From Helicobacter sp. MIT 99-5507 (lineage in GTDB: Bacteria; Campylobacterota; Campylobacteria; Campylobacterales; Helicobacteraceae): a stretch of DNA of 64,000 nucleotides. The notes under the pieces are model-generated. The model saw only the letters and a program-made list of their open reading frames with translations. It was not told the DNA's origin and did not search any database. Below, piece by piece: positions 10,132 to 18,928 of the stretch (position 1 is its first letter; the number at the start of each line of letters is the position of its first letter). The stretch lies in assembly GCF_003364295.1 (NCBI RefSeq), contig NZ_NXLO01000001.1:186001-250000 (forward strand), written 5' to 3'. The position numbers and the translations under genes were made by a program.

Positions 10132-10689
10132 TTACTTTACTAGGCTTGATATTGCTTTAAATTCCTCTGCTCTAGAATCTTTTAATAAATCAAATAAAAT
10201 ACTCTCAATATTTACTACATTTACATCTAATCTACCCATCAAATCTAGTGCATTGTGTTTATTATTTTTATCTCTTGATATTACAGCATCACAAGCTACA
10301 ACTACATCAAAACCAAGTTTTTTCAAATCTCTTGCACTTTGCAATACGCAAACATGGGTTTCCATTCCGCATATTATAATTTGTCTAATATGCTTATTTT
10401 TGTTTAAAAAATCTAATAATTCACTACCATCATAACAACAGCTAAAAACTCTTTTTTCAAAATCAATTTTCTTTATATCATCGCAAAACAAACCCTCTAC
10501 ACTATTTCCTAATCCTTTTACATATTGCAAAGATTGCATTATTGGAAGATTAAGGACATTTGCTCCATTTATTAGAATTTTAGTTTTTTCAAGAAATATC
10601 TTAAATTCATCTTTTTGCATACTATTACTTAGCCTATCTTGTATATCTATTACAAGTAACATTGCTTTATTTTTATCCATATAAAACAT
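10132..10689 (-). CDS. Isochorismatase-family cysteine hydrolase
   Basis: A 185-residue cytoplasmic enzyme of the isochorismatase/nicotinamidase fold. Visible features are the catalytic aspartate in LLVIDIQDRL, the basic residue in FEKRVFSC, and the nucleophile cysteine in the GMETHVCVLQSARDL block with its cis-peptide region. Such YcaC-like members have varied or unknown amide substrates, so no reaction is assigned. AGGAAT precedes the chosen ATG; a second in-frame ATG three codons later is possible. It ends 10 bases before hypD in the same direction of reading and converges with msrA. Confidence 0.85.
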   Translation of the reverse strand: MFYMDKNKAMLLVIDIQDRLSNSMQKDEFKIFLEKTKILINGANVLNLPIMQSLQYVKGLGNSVEGLFCDDIKKIDFEKRVFSCCYDGSELLDFLNKNKHIRQIIICGMETHVCVLQSARDLKKLGFDVVVACDAVISRDKNNKHNALDLMGRLDVNVVNIESILFDLLKDSRAEEFKAISSLVK

Positions 10690-10699
10690 AAAAATTCCT

Positions 10700-11809
10700 T
10701 TAGCCTATATTTACATTTTTATATTTATAATACGCAGCACAAGAACCCTCACTGCTTACCATACAGCTACCAAGTGGATTTTGTGGATTACAAACTTTTC
10801 CAAATACTTTGCAGTCTGTAGGTTTTGCTACACCTCTTAAGATTTTACCGCATATACAAACTTTATTATCCATAATAGGTGTATATGATAATATATCATT
10901 AAATACAATCTCTGCATCAAATCTAGCATATTCATCTTTTAATTTTAATGCAGAATCTTTTATATTTCCAAGCCCACGCCATTCAAAATCTCTTTTAATA
11001 AAATATTTATTTACTAATTCTTGGGCTAATGTATTTCCTTCCATACTCACTACTCTACTATATTCTATATCTAGCTTTGCTTCGTTGTTACTAGCTTGCT
11101 TTACAATCCTAAGCACAGAATCCATAATATCAAGTGGCTCAAACCCACCCACAACAATTGGAATATTGTATTTTAAAAGTGGTTTATATATTTTTGCTCC
11201 AGTTATTACACTTACATGTGATGGTGCAATTAGCGCGTTGATATTGCAATCTTTAGAATCTAAGATAATTTCTAGTGGTGGCGGAACTAAAACATGATTG
11301 ATATGAAAAAAAAGATTCTTTATATCTTGATTGATGGCTTTATTTAATAGTGCGGCACTCATAGGAGTAGTAGTCTCAAAACCTATTGCAAAAAAAACTA
11401 CTCTTTTGTTTTTATTTTCTTGTGCGATTTTTAAAGCCTCCATCGGTGAATAAATAAATCTTACATCACAGCCCTCGCTTCTTGCTTTTTGTAAATTTCC
11501 CCTGCTTCCTGGAATCTTTATCATATCTCCAAGAGTAAGCAATATTACATCATCTTGCAATGCAATTTCATATGCATGATCTATTCTATTTTTTGGCATT
11601 ATGCACACAGGACAACCAGGACCATGAATGAAATTTATATTATCATCCAAAAGTTTATTTAATCCATATTTCATAATGCTATGAGTATGCCCACCGCATA
11701 CTTCCATGATATTTAGTTTATGTTTTAGTTTTTTTGCCTCAAATTTTATATTTTTTAAGATTCCTAGAATCTTATCTTTATCTCTAAAAGAATCAATTAA
11801 TAACTCCAT
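10700..11809 (-). CDS. hypD: Hydrogenase maturation factor HypD
   Basis: HypD works with HypC and HypE/F to build the Fe(CN)2CO group of [NiFe] hydrogenases in the cytoplasm. Conserved blocks are VCGGHTHS near residue 40, HGPGCPVCIMP near residue 70, and GFETTTPM. The C-terminal cysteines CICGKILRG, TDCKVFGKVC and GSCMVSSEGSC hold the [4Fe-4S] cluster. A TTG lies one codon upstream of the ATG; I use the ATG at 11807-11809. hypC and other hyp genes are not in the window, so this copy is apart from them. A poly-G tract ends the preceding gene 95 bases upstream. Confidence 0.95.
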   Translation of the reverse strand: MELLIDSFRDKDKILGILKNIKFEAKKLKHKLNIMEVCGGHTHSIMKYGLNKLLDDNINFIHGPGCPVCIMPKNRIDHAYEIALQDDVILLTLGDMIKIPGSRGNLQKARSEGCDVRFIYSPMEALKIAQENKNKRVVFFAIGFETTTPMSAALLNKAINQDIKNLFFHINHVLVPPPLEIILDSKDCNINALIAPSHVSVITGAKIYKPLLKYNIPIVVGGFEPLDIMDSVLRIVKQASNNEAKLDIEYSRVVSMEGNTLAQELVNKYFIKRDFEWRGLGNIKDSALKLKDEYARFDAEIVFNDILSYTPIMDNKVCICGKILRGVAKPTDCKVFGKVCNPQNPLGSCMVSSEGSCAAYYKYKNVNIG

Positions 11810-11856
11810 CAACTTTAAACCTTTGTTTTTATAAAAAATTTTACAGAATCTTTATA

Positions 11857-11872
11857 TTTTGTAGCTACAAAA
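11857..11872. repeat. Perfect 16-base palindrome upstream of hypD
   Basis: TTTTGTAGCTACAAAA is self-complementary and lies between the tract-ended WD40-like gene and hypD. On the hypD strand it could form a small hairpin in the leader or an operator; neither can be shown here. Confidence 0.4.
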
Positions 11873-11894
11873 AAATCTTTATAAATAAAATCAA

Positions 11895-13601
11895 CTATTT
11901 TCTACCCCCCCCCATGGAGACTTCTTTGGATTCTATGTCAATTTCTAAAATATTTGCAATTTCATATATTTTTAATTCTATTTCCATTACAAATTCTTTA
12001 TATTCTTTAAAGTTTTTTAATATTTCAATGTATTTTTTACAATTTTGCAAATCTATAGAATAAAATGCGATTAATAATTCATAATAGCAAGATTCACTGC
12101 TATTTTCTATCAATTCACTCCCTTGGAGTGAATCTACAAATTTAAAATCTTTTTTTAATCTAAAATATGTTTTGTAATCTTTTTGTTTTATTGCATTAAT
12201 TGCTTCATCTACTTTGTTGGGATATGATATGACTTCTTGAATGATACGAATCTTTGAAGGTATCTTTTTGTATTGCATCATTATGGTATTTGCTTCTATT
12301 TTTTTATTTTTCTTTTTTAGCTCTTTTGCAAGTATTAAAACTTTTTTAAATCTATCTTCAAAATCAATATAGCTTTTTAACTCTTTTAATATTGGATAAT
12401 TTTTGACTAATGGTATTGCCCTTAATGCCATATTATTGTCCATTAATTCTTGAAACTTATCAATTGAATTGATACTTGCAATAAGATTTGAGACTTCTTT
12501 ATTTTTGCTTGGCATATTTATATATTTTGTAAGTATTTTAATTGCTAGTTGTTGCTTATTGCTACAAGAGAGTGCTTTTGCTAGTAATAAATCAGCTTGA
12601 AATTTTGCTTCTAGTTTTAAGAAGAATTCTTCATTTTTTAAAAATGGATTATCTTCTACAAATTTATATGCTTTGATAATATCACTATCTACCAAAGAGA
12701 TTCCATAATCTATAAATGATTTAAAGCTATATAGGCATACTTTATTATCTTGAGTTGATAAAATGATATTATCATCTTCAATCATAAATGTTTTATATCT
12801 ATCATTTGGCATAAAGCTATCTAAGATTCTCTTTCCATCTGAAAAATCAACTATACCAATAACGCCATTTGCATTTAAATAAAATATATATGAATCTTTA
12901 TAATAATCAATATCAACTATTCTAGCTGAGGTTGCTTGAAATTTATTTAACATAAATTTAGTATCAGTATCAATAATATAAATATATCCAGACATATCAC
13001 CAAGTGCCAAAAACTTACAATTATCAAAAAAAATAGCACTTCTTATTGTCGCATTTACATCACAATTGATTTTAAAACTTTTATCTTTAAATTTATCAAA
13101 TAACAATACACTTCTATCATACCCTATAGATAATATAAATCTTTTATCACTACTCTCTTTTGCAAATAATATAGAATCTTTATGCCTATTTGGCATGTCT
13201 ATCAATTTGCCACTAAAGACATCCCATCTACTAAGCACTCCATTTTTACCACCAATTAGTATAGTATCGCCATTTTGACTTAAGTAAATGCTCTCAATCT
13301 TTGAATCTTGAATCTTAAATGAATTTATCACTTTTGCTCTTTGTGCATCTATCACAATAGCACTTGTTTGGTTTAGATTGATATAAGCAAAAATAGGAAA
13401 AGTTTTGCATATGGATATTTTGTATATATTAAATGAATCTTTTATCATATTTATTGCAATTTTTTTAGCATTGTTATCATCAAGCGTATTGCTAATCCAA
13501 AAGACTTCTTCTTTGAAATCAAATGCAAATATTGAATTATTATAAAAATTTATAATATCTGCACTAAATTTATTTTGTATATTAAAAAGTGGCTCAATCA
13601 T
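11895..13601 (-). CDS. WD40-like propeller protein of unknown function
   Basis: A 568-residue protein without a signal peptide. The first half has repeated beta-blade units with WD-like endings (GGKNGVLSRWD, SIGYDRSVLLFD, ALGDMSGYIYIID), predicting a propeller. The second half is helical and lysine-rich (about residues 320-568). Its start overlaps the end of the FapA-like gene by eight bases, so the two are probably made together. A C9 run at 11905-11913 (G9 in the coding strand) lies seven codons from the stop. At any tract length the protein ends within eight codons, so this tract cannot switch it off. The function is not recognised. Confidence 0.7.
   Translation of the reverse strand: MIEPLFNIQNKFSADIINFYNNSIFAFDFKEEVFWISNTLDDNNAKKIAINMIKDSFNIYKISICKTFPIFAYINLNQTSAIVIDAQRAKVINSFKIQDSKIESIYLSQNGDTILIGGKNGVLSRWDVFSGKLIDMPNRHKDSILFAKESSDKRFILSIGYDRSVLLFDKFKDKSFKINCDVNATIRSAIFFDNCKFLALGDMSGYIYIIDTDTKFMLNKFQATSARIVDIDYYKDSYIFYLNANGVIGIVDFSDGKRILDSFMPNDRYKTFMIEDDNIILSTQDNKVCLYSFKSFIDYGISLVDSDIIKAYKFVEDNPFLKNEEFFLKLEAKFQADLLLAKALSCSNKQQLAIKILTKYINMPSKNKEVSNLIASINSIDKFQELMDNNMALRAIPLVKNYPILKELKSYIDFEDRFKKVLILAKELKKKNKKIEANTIMMQYKKIPSKIRIIQEVISYPNKVDEAINAIKQKDYKTYFRLKKDFKFVDSLQGSELIENSSESCYYELLIAFYSIDLQNCKKYIEILKNFKEYKEFVMEIELKIYEIANILEIDIESKEVSMGGGRK
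11905..11913 (-). repeat. G9 tract at the 3' end of the WD40-like gene
   Basis: Nine C on the plus strand. In the coding strand it is AT-G9-TAGAAAA. G8 would end the protein MGGVENS, G9 gives MGGGRK and G10 gives MGGG. Only the last residues change, so it is not an on/off switch for this gene. Confidence 0.85.
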
Positions 13602-15414
13602 CTTTTAAATCTTTATAACATAATACTTTAATAGAATCTTCATTTTTTCCCTTTGAGAGCATTACTTTTTTTATTGCATTATTGCTATCTGCAGTTATGT
13701 GGATTCTGCTTGTAATGCCATAAATATTGATATATTTTATATAAAAATCTATACTGCATTTATTTACAAAAGTGATATGTATTTCAAACATTTTATTTAG
13801 CTTATCTTTTATCTTTTGTGTTATTTCATCTATACTTTTATCCAATTCATCTATCAAGGAATTATATTTTAATAATACTTTCGTGCTAGATTCTAGCTTG
13901 AGAGATTGTTTATTTAGCACATTTTTATTCCAATCATACAATGCATTATCAATATTGCTTATATCTATATCATTAAGCTCTTTGTATAATAATTCATTTT
14001 TTTTCTTTTCATCATTTAATCTATTTTTATCATTTAAAAAAATATTTTTTAGTTTATTTAGGTTTAGAATCTGTGCATTTAGAGAATCTAGCTCATCTTT
14101 TGCATCTCCATAAAGGCATGGATATAAAGTAAATTCATTGTATTTTCCTGTCATATTGCCAACCAAGAGAGATTCTTGAATATAAATATTATTATTTGAT
14201 TTTATTTGTGATATTTTACCTCTAGTGCAATATACTTTTGAGCCATTTAAAAAATTTATCAATAAATCATCGCTTGCTACATTTCCATTTTCACAATATC
14301 GAATTTGTGCAGATTTGGATTCTAGGCTTCCTCTTAAATATAAAATCGATGATTTGATAGATTGTATATTGCTTTTTATATGGACTTGTCCATTTATAAA
14401 CAAATCTTTGGATATTATATTTGTAGCACCTACATTTCCTGTGATTTTTAGATTAGGGACTTCTAGTGTAAGTCCTGATGATACGACATCTTTTGTGAGA
14501 TTGTCATTTTTTACAATGAGTGTATCAATGGCTTGTTCTTTTATATTTTGAATACTTTTTTGATTGATATTATCAAGTGTTACAATATCTGAAATAAGCA
14601 TATTATTTCTAACAATTGATACAAATCCATCTTTATTTGCTGTATATATTATTTTGTTTTCAACCTCACTAACATTAATTCCATCTCCAGCAGAAATACC
14701 TATAGGATATGCTTTGCCTATACCATATATATTCCCATATATATTTCTCCAAGGTGAGCTATAATTTGGCTTTGTATAATCAAGTAAAATCTCCCCAGAT
14801 TTAACCCTAAAAAATCCACCATTTTGCAATTGACTATCATGTGATAAAATCGAATTATTTTTACTTTTAGATAATAATAACTTTATTGCTATGCTATTTA
14901 TTTGTGGTTCTGTTAAGGTTGATATATCAATAGTATAATATTCAGGATGCGTTTGATTTTCTCTTAGTTTTGAGGCTATATCAGCAATACTAGATTCTAT
15001 ATTATTCCAACCAAGACCAATTATAATGCCTCTATATGCACATATATTTAATATAATATTTTGTATTATTGATTCTAGATTATTTTTATCTTGTGGGATT
15101 CTTTGTGTATAAATATGAGCTTGCAAATTTGTTTCATTTTCATTTGTATTTAATTGTATGATGATAGGATAAAAAGAACTCTGTCTTTTAAAAATCGATA
15201 TAGAATATTCTTGTTTTATATCATATATAGAATCTATGTAATAATTGATTGTTGAATTTGGTACTTTAATTTTATTTGAATTATTATCTATATAATATGT
15301 ATCATACGATACTACCGAATAATCAAGCAATAATTCAGTGATTTTATATTCTAAAGCGAATTGCTTTAGAATATTTTTTATATTATTTCCTTGTCGTAAA
15401 TGTTTATTATCCAT
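13594..15414 (-). CDS. FapA-family (DUF342) protein
   Basis: About 606 residues. The central beta-rich part (SAGDGINVSEVENKIIYTA, NLKITGNVGATNIISKDLFING, SLESKSAQIRYCENGNVAS) is the repetitive DUF342 domain, also called flagellar assembly protein A. It is followed by a lysine-rich coiled coil (about residues 455-545) and a small C-terminal domain. The frame is open from a TTG at 15453, but the ATG at 15412-15414 is more natural; a TATAAT lies about 25 bases upstream of it. FapA proteins have been linked to flagellar placement in some bacteria, but the role in this group is uncertain. It follows metQ and precedes the WD40-like gene. Confidence 0.75.
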   Translation of the reverse strand: MDNKHLRQGNNIKNILKQFALEYKITELLLDYSVVSYDTYYIDNNSNKIKVPNSTINYYIDSIYDIKQEYSISIFKRQSSFYPIIIQLNTNENETNLQAHIYTQRIPQDKNNLESIIQNIILNICAYRGIIIGLGWNNIESSIADIASKLRENQTHPEYYTIDISTLTEPQINSIAIKLLLSKSKNNSILSHDSQLQNGGFFRVKSGEILLDYTKPNYSSPWRNIYGNIYGIGKAYPIGISAGDGINVSEVENKIIYTANKDGFVSIVRNNMLISDIVTLDNINQKSIQNIKEQAIDTLIVKNDNLTKDVVSSGLTLEVPNLKITGNVGATNIISKDLFINGQVHIKSNIQSIKSSILYLRGSLESKSAQIRYCENGNVASDDLLINFLNGSKVYCTRGKISQIKSNNNIYIQESLLVGNMTGKYNEFTLYPCLYGDAKDELDSLNAQILNLNKLKNIFLNDKNRLNDEKKKNELLYKELNDIDISNIDNALYDWNKNVLNKQSLKLESSTKVLLKYNSLIDELDKSIDEITQKIKDKLNKMFEIHITFVNKCSIDFYIKYINIYGITSRIHITADSNNAIKKVMLSKGKNEDSIKVLCYKDLKDD

Positions 15415-15467
15415 ATTCTTAACTATAAAAAAATTATATGCGGATTCTACCAAAAAATAATATTTAT

Positions 15468-16295
15468 CTAAAATGCACTTACAATCTCGCCTTTATATTG
15501 TTCATCTATGAATTGCTTAGTTTTAGGGCTTAATAATCTTTCTTTTAGTTTTAATATTTTTGGATTATTTATATCACTACTTCTAACAACCAAGATATTT
15601 GCATAAGGCGATCTAGAATCTTCTAAAAATATTGCGTCTTTTGCACTAAGTCCAGCTTGAAGTGCATAATTTCCATTTATTACTGCACCATCTACATCAC
15701 CAAATACTTTTGGTAACATAGCTGCTTCTATTTGCTTTATTTTAATATTTTTTGGATTTTCTACAATATCTAATTCTGTTGCATATAAATTATTTGAATC
15801 TTTTAGTTTTATAATTCCATTATTATGTAATAGTATCAATGCCCTTCCGCCATTGCTTGGGTCATTTGGTATAGCAATAGTCGCACCATTTTTAATAGAA
15901 TCTATACTTTTATATTTTTTTGAATAAAATCCTAGTGGCTCTATATGCACTTTTGCAATAGATTCTATTTTTAGTTTTTTATCTTCTACCATTTTATCTA
16001 GATATGGTTGATGTTGATGGAAATTCGCATCAATTGAGCCATCATTAAGAGAAAGATTTGGCAATACATAATCACTAAATTCTATGATTTCTAAATCTAT
16101 ACCATCGCTTCTTAAATCATCTTTTATGTTTTCTAAGATTCTTGCATGTGGATTTGGAGTAGCTCCAATTTTTATCACTTCCAAATTAGAAGTAGAATCT
16201 GTAGATTCTGCTTGTGTTTTATTATTTGCATTATTTTCGCATGCTACAAAAAATATACTAAAAGCTATCACTAAAAATTTAAAATATTTTTTCAT
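15468..16295 (-). CDS. metQ: Methionine-binding lipoprotein (MetQ/NlpA family), copy 1
   Basis: Substrate-binding component of a MetNIQ methionine importer. The N-terminus carries a lipoprotein signal with the lipobox FVAC near residue 19, so it should be anchored in the periplasmic face of the inner membrane. The NlpA-type signature is clear: VIKIGATPNPHARIL, NDGSIDANFHQHQPYLD, PNDPSNGGRALILLHNNGIIKL and KQIEAAMLPKVFGDVDGAVINGNYAL. It is 275 residues, 13 bases downstream of a second, closely similar copy. Confidence 0.92.
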   Translation of the reverse strand: MKKYFKFLVIAFSIFFVACENNANNKTQAESTDSTSNLEVIKIGATPNPHARILENIKDDLRSDGIDLEIIEFSDYVLPNLSLNDGSIDANFHQHQPYLDKMVEDKKLKIESIAKVHIEPLGFYSKKYKSIDSIKNGATIAIPNDPSNGGRALILLHNNGIIKLKDSNNLYATELDIVENPKNIKIKQIEAAMLPKVFGDVDGAVINGNYALQAGLSAKDAIFLEDSRSPYANILVVRSSDINNPKILKLKERLLSPKTKQFIDEQYKGEIVSAF

Positions 16296-16308
16296 TTTTT
16301 TCTCCTTA

Positions 16309-17088
16309 TTAATTCGATGAAATAGGGATTATCTCACCATTATATTTTTTTAGAATAAAATCTTTTACTTCCTTGCTAAGTAATACTTCTTGCACTTTTA
16401 AGATATTTGGATTATTTTCATTTCCTTTTTTTGTGGCAAAAACATTTACATATGAACTCTTATCACTTTCATAAAAAAATGCCTCTTTCAAACTCATATT
16501 TGCTTGAAGTGCATAATTTGCATTTATTACAGCCCCATCAATTCCATCAAGGACTTTTGGTAGCATTGCTGCTTCAACTTGTTTGAATTTTAGGTTTTTC
16601 TTATTTTCTACTATATCAAACTCACTTGAAGATAGATTAGTAGAATCTTGTAGCTTTATCAATCCATTATCATGTAGCAATATAAGTGCTCTTGAATAAT
16701 TTGTCGGATCATTTGGCAAAGCAATAGTCGCCCCATTTTCAATAGAATCTATACTTTTATATTTTTTTGAATAGAATCCTAGTGGCACGATGTATATTGG
16801 CTTTAAAGCAACCAAATCAAATCCTCTATCTTTATTCATTTGCTCTAAAAATGGCTTATGTTGATACATATTTGCATCGCTACTACCATCATTTAATGCA
16901 ATATCTGGTGTAATATAATCAGTAAAGCTTTGCACTACCAAATCAATACCTTGTTTTTTTAATATCGGTTTTGCAAACTCCAAAATCTCTGCCGCTGGAA
17001 CTGGTGTAGCTCCTACTTTTATTGTTATATCTTTTGCATTACTAAAAACAGCAATACAAATAATTGTAAGAAAAATATTTTTTATCAT
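16309..17088 (-). CDS. metQ: Methionine-binding protein (MetQ/NlpA family), copy 2
   Basis: A 259-residue paralogue of the downstream gene with the same blocks (IKVGATPVPAAEILEF, NDGSSDANMYQHKPFL, PNDPTNYSRALILLHDNGLIKL). Its N-terminus looks like an ordinary cleavable signal (ending FSNA) with no lipobox cysteine, unlike copy 1, so it may be soluble in the periplasm. It overlaps metI by four bases. Tandem MetQ genes suggest different ligands, such as L- and D-methionine or other amino acids; this is inference. Confidence 0.9.
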   Translation of the reverse strand: MIKNIFLTIICIAVFSNAKDITIKVGATPVPAAEILEFAKPILKKQGIDLVVQSFTDYITPDIALNDGSSDANMYQHKPFLEQMNKDRGFDLVALKPIYIVPLGFYSKKYKSIDSIENGATIALPNDPTNYSRALILLHDNGLIKLQDSTNLSSSEFDIVENKKNLKFKQVEAAMLPKVLDGIDGAVINANYALQANMSLKEAFFYESDKSSYVNVFATKKGNENNPNILKVQEVLLSKEVKDFILKKYNGEIIPISSN

Positions 17089-17732
17089 CTATGTCTCCTT
17101 AATATTTTTACGATTAAATCACCGCCACTTTGGATAATTTGCACAAGTACAATTATCGTAATTACTGAATACATCAGTATATCAGGGCGGTATGTTTGAT
17201 ATCCTATCCTAATTGCCAAATCCCCAAGCCCACCAGCACCAACAGCACCAGCCATAGCAGAATAGCCAATAAGGCTTATTATTGTTATAGTGATTGCATT
17301 GACCAAAGAAGGCATGGATTCAAAAATCATCATTTTTACAATCGTTATTTTTTTTGCACCCATACTCTTTGTAGCTTCAATCAATCCCTTATCAACTTCA
17401 TCAAATGCCCCCTCAAATAATCTTGCAATAAAAGGAATAGCAGATATTGTAAGCGGGATGATGGCAGTTGTGCTTCCTACACTAGTGCCTACAATGATTC
17501 TAGATAGTGGTAAAAGTAAAATAATTAAAATAATAAATGGAAATGAACGAACAATATTTACAATACTACCTAGAATCTTGTTTGTAAGTGGCATTGGCAT
17601 AATGGATTTTTTCTTAGTAATACATAGAAAAACTCCAAGTGGCAATCCAAAAATAATAGCAAGAATGCAAGAGCTTCCAACCATATATAAAGTATCTAGC
17701 AAATGTTGCCAAATAGTATTAAATATTATCAT
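17085..17732 (-). CDS. metI: Methionine ABC transporter permease
   Basis: Inner-membrane permease of the MetNIQ importer. The protein has about five hydrophobic helices and the EAA-type loop EATKSMGAKKITIVKMMIFES that contacts the ATPase. The frame is open from a GTG at 17744, but GGAG lies six bases before the ATG whose first base is 17732, which gives the start MIIFNTIWQHLLDTLYM. This start lies inside the 3' end of metN, consistent with translational coupling. Confidence 0.93.
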   Translation of the reverse strand: MIIFNTIWQHLLDTLYMVGSSCILAIIFGLPLGVFLCITKKKSIMPMPLTNKILGSIVNIVRSFPFIILIILLLPLSRIIVGTSVGSTTAIIPLTISAIPFIARLFEGAFDEVDKGLIEATKSMGAKKITIVKMMIFESMPSLVNAITITIISLIGYSAMAGAVGAGGLGDLAIRIGYQTYRPDILMYSVITIIVLVQIIQSGGDLIVKILRRHR

Positions 17733-18774
17733 TTTCATCTCCACTTAAATATTGAATTGTTACTCCTTGGTTTTTTAGCCAATTTAAACTTTCATTTATG
17801 ATTACATCATTTCCTAAAAATTTCAGCACCAAATGCCCTACTTCCTCACTTCTAATCTCCTCAATACTTCCTGATAAAATATTTACATCAATATTAAATT
17901 TTTTTACCATTTTGCTAATAAGTGGCGATGAAGCATTTGGTCCAGTAAATAGAATCTTATATACATTACTTTTATCATTTAACAAATCTACAATTTGTTC
18001 ATCACTAGTAGGTGGTAAAAATGATATAAGCTCTTTTGTGATAGCTTCTTTTGGATTTATAAATATCTCTTGAACTTCCCCACTCTCCACTATTTCACCA
18101 TTACTCACTACACACATCTTATTGCATACTTCTTTTACAACTTCAATTTGATGCGTGATTAGTATCACACTAAGCCCAAGCTTTGCTTGAATGTCTTTTA
18201 ATAAATGTAAAATAGATTTTGTAGTCTTTGTATCAAGCGCACTTGTAGCCTCATCACATAATAATAAATCAGGGTGATTTGCTAATGCTCTAGCAATAGC
18301 TACTCTTTGCTTTTGTCCGCCTGAAAGCTCACTAGGATAATAATTTGCTTTATCACTTAGCCCTACTAATTCTAATAATTCTAATACTCTGTCTTTTATC
18401 TTCCTTTTATCCCATTTTGCGATTTCTAATGCAAATGCGACATTTCCAAATACATTTCTTGCACTAAGTAAATTAAAATGTTGAAATATCATACCTATTT
18501 TTTGTCGTGCTAGACATAAATCATTATATTTTAGCTTGCTTAAATCTCTACCATTTACTAAGACTTCTCCACTTGTAGGATGTTCTAGTAGATTTATAAT
18601 CCTAATTAGCGTAGATTTTCCAGCACCACTAAATCCTATCACGCCAAAAATATCACCATTTTGAACTTCAAGATTTATATTTTTTAGAGCATGAAATCCA
18701 TTTGGATAAATTTTATTTATATTATTTAGCTTAACTATAGTAATTCTCCTAATAATTTTTTTTGTAAAAAACAT
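17719..18774 (-). CDS. metN: Methionine ABC transporter ATP-binding protein
   Basis: Cytoplasmic ATPase of the MetNIQ importer. Walker A is GFSGAGKST, the signature is LSGGQKQRVAIARAL, Walker B is LLLCDEATSALD and the switch histidine is in VILITHQ. A C-terminal regulatory ligand-binding (NIL) domain occupies about residues 270-350. The first ATG is at 18774, but it lacks a clear ribosome site and adds 12 residues. The family start aligns with an ATA codon at 18736-18738, seven bases after AGGAG (18746-18750), so a non-standard ATA start is possible. It is the first gene of the operon metN-metI-metQ-metQ and is divergent from the autotransporter-like gene. Confidence 0.93.
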   Translation of the reverse strand: MFFTKKIIRRITIVKLNNINKIYPNGFHALKNINLEVQNGDIFGVIGFSGAGKSTLIRIINLLEHPTSGEVLVNGRDLSKLKYNDLCLARQKIGMIFQHFNLLSARNVFGNVAFALEIAKWDKRKIKDRVLELLELVGLSDKANYYPSELSGGQKQRVAIARALANHPDLLLCDEATSALDTKTTKSILHLLKDIQAKLGLSVILITHQIEVVKEVCNKMCVVSNGEIVESGEVQEIFINPKEAITKELISFLPPTSDEQIVDLLNDKSNVYKILFTGPNASSPLISKMVKKFNIDVNILSGSIEEIRSEEVGHLVLKFLGNDVIINESLNWLKNQGVTIQYLSGDENDNI

Positions 18775-18888
18775 TTGGAAGTATATCTAACTTTTTTTAA
18801 TTTGAATATGTATTTTTAAAAAAATGTAAAAATTGTATTTTTATTGGATTTTAGATTCTAAAGATTCTTTTATAAAATATTAGGGATT

Positions 18889-18894
18889 TATAAT
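18889..18894 (+). promoter_or_regulatory. TATAAT -10 element of the autotransporter-like gene
   Basis: A consensus TATAAT in an AT-rich leader, about 35 bases before the ATG at 18929; AGGAGG lies ten bases before the start codon. There is no clear -35, which is usual for this group. Confidence 0.55.
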
Positions 18895-18928
18895 ATAATA
18901 AATCAAAACACTAGGAGGGAAGCAAGAA

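Noticed and set aside
10809-11297. Plus-strand open frame of 162 codons within hypD
   Set aside because: Antisense shadow of conserved hypD codons; no start signal.
17290-17748. Plus-strand open frame of 152 codons within metI
   Set aside because: Antisense to a clear permease gene; its hydrophobicity mirrors the permease helices.
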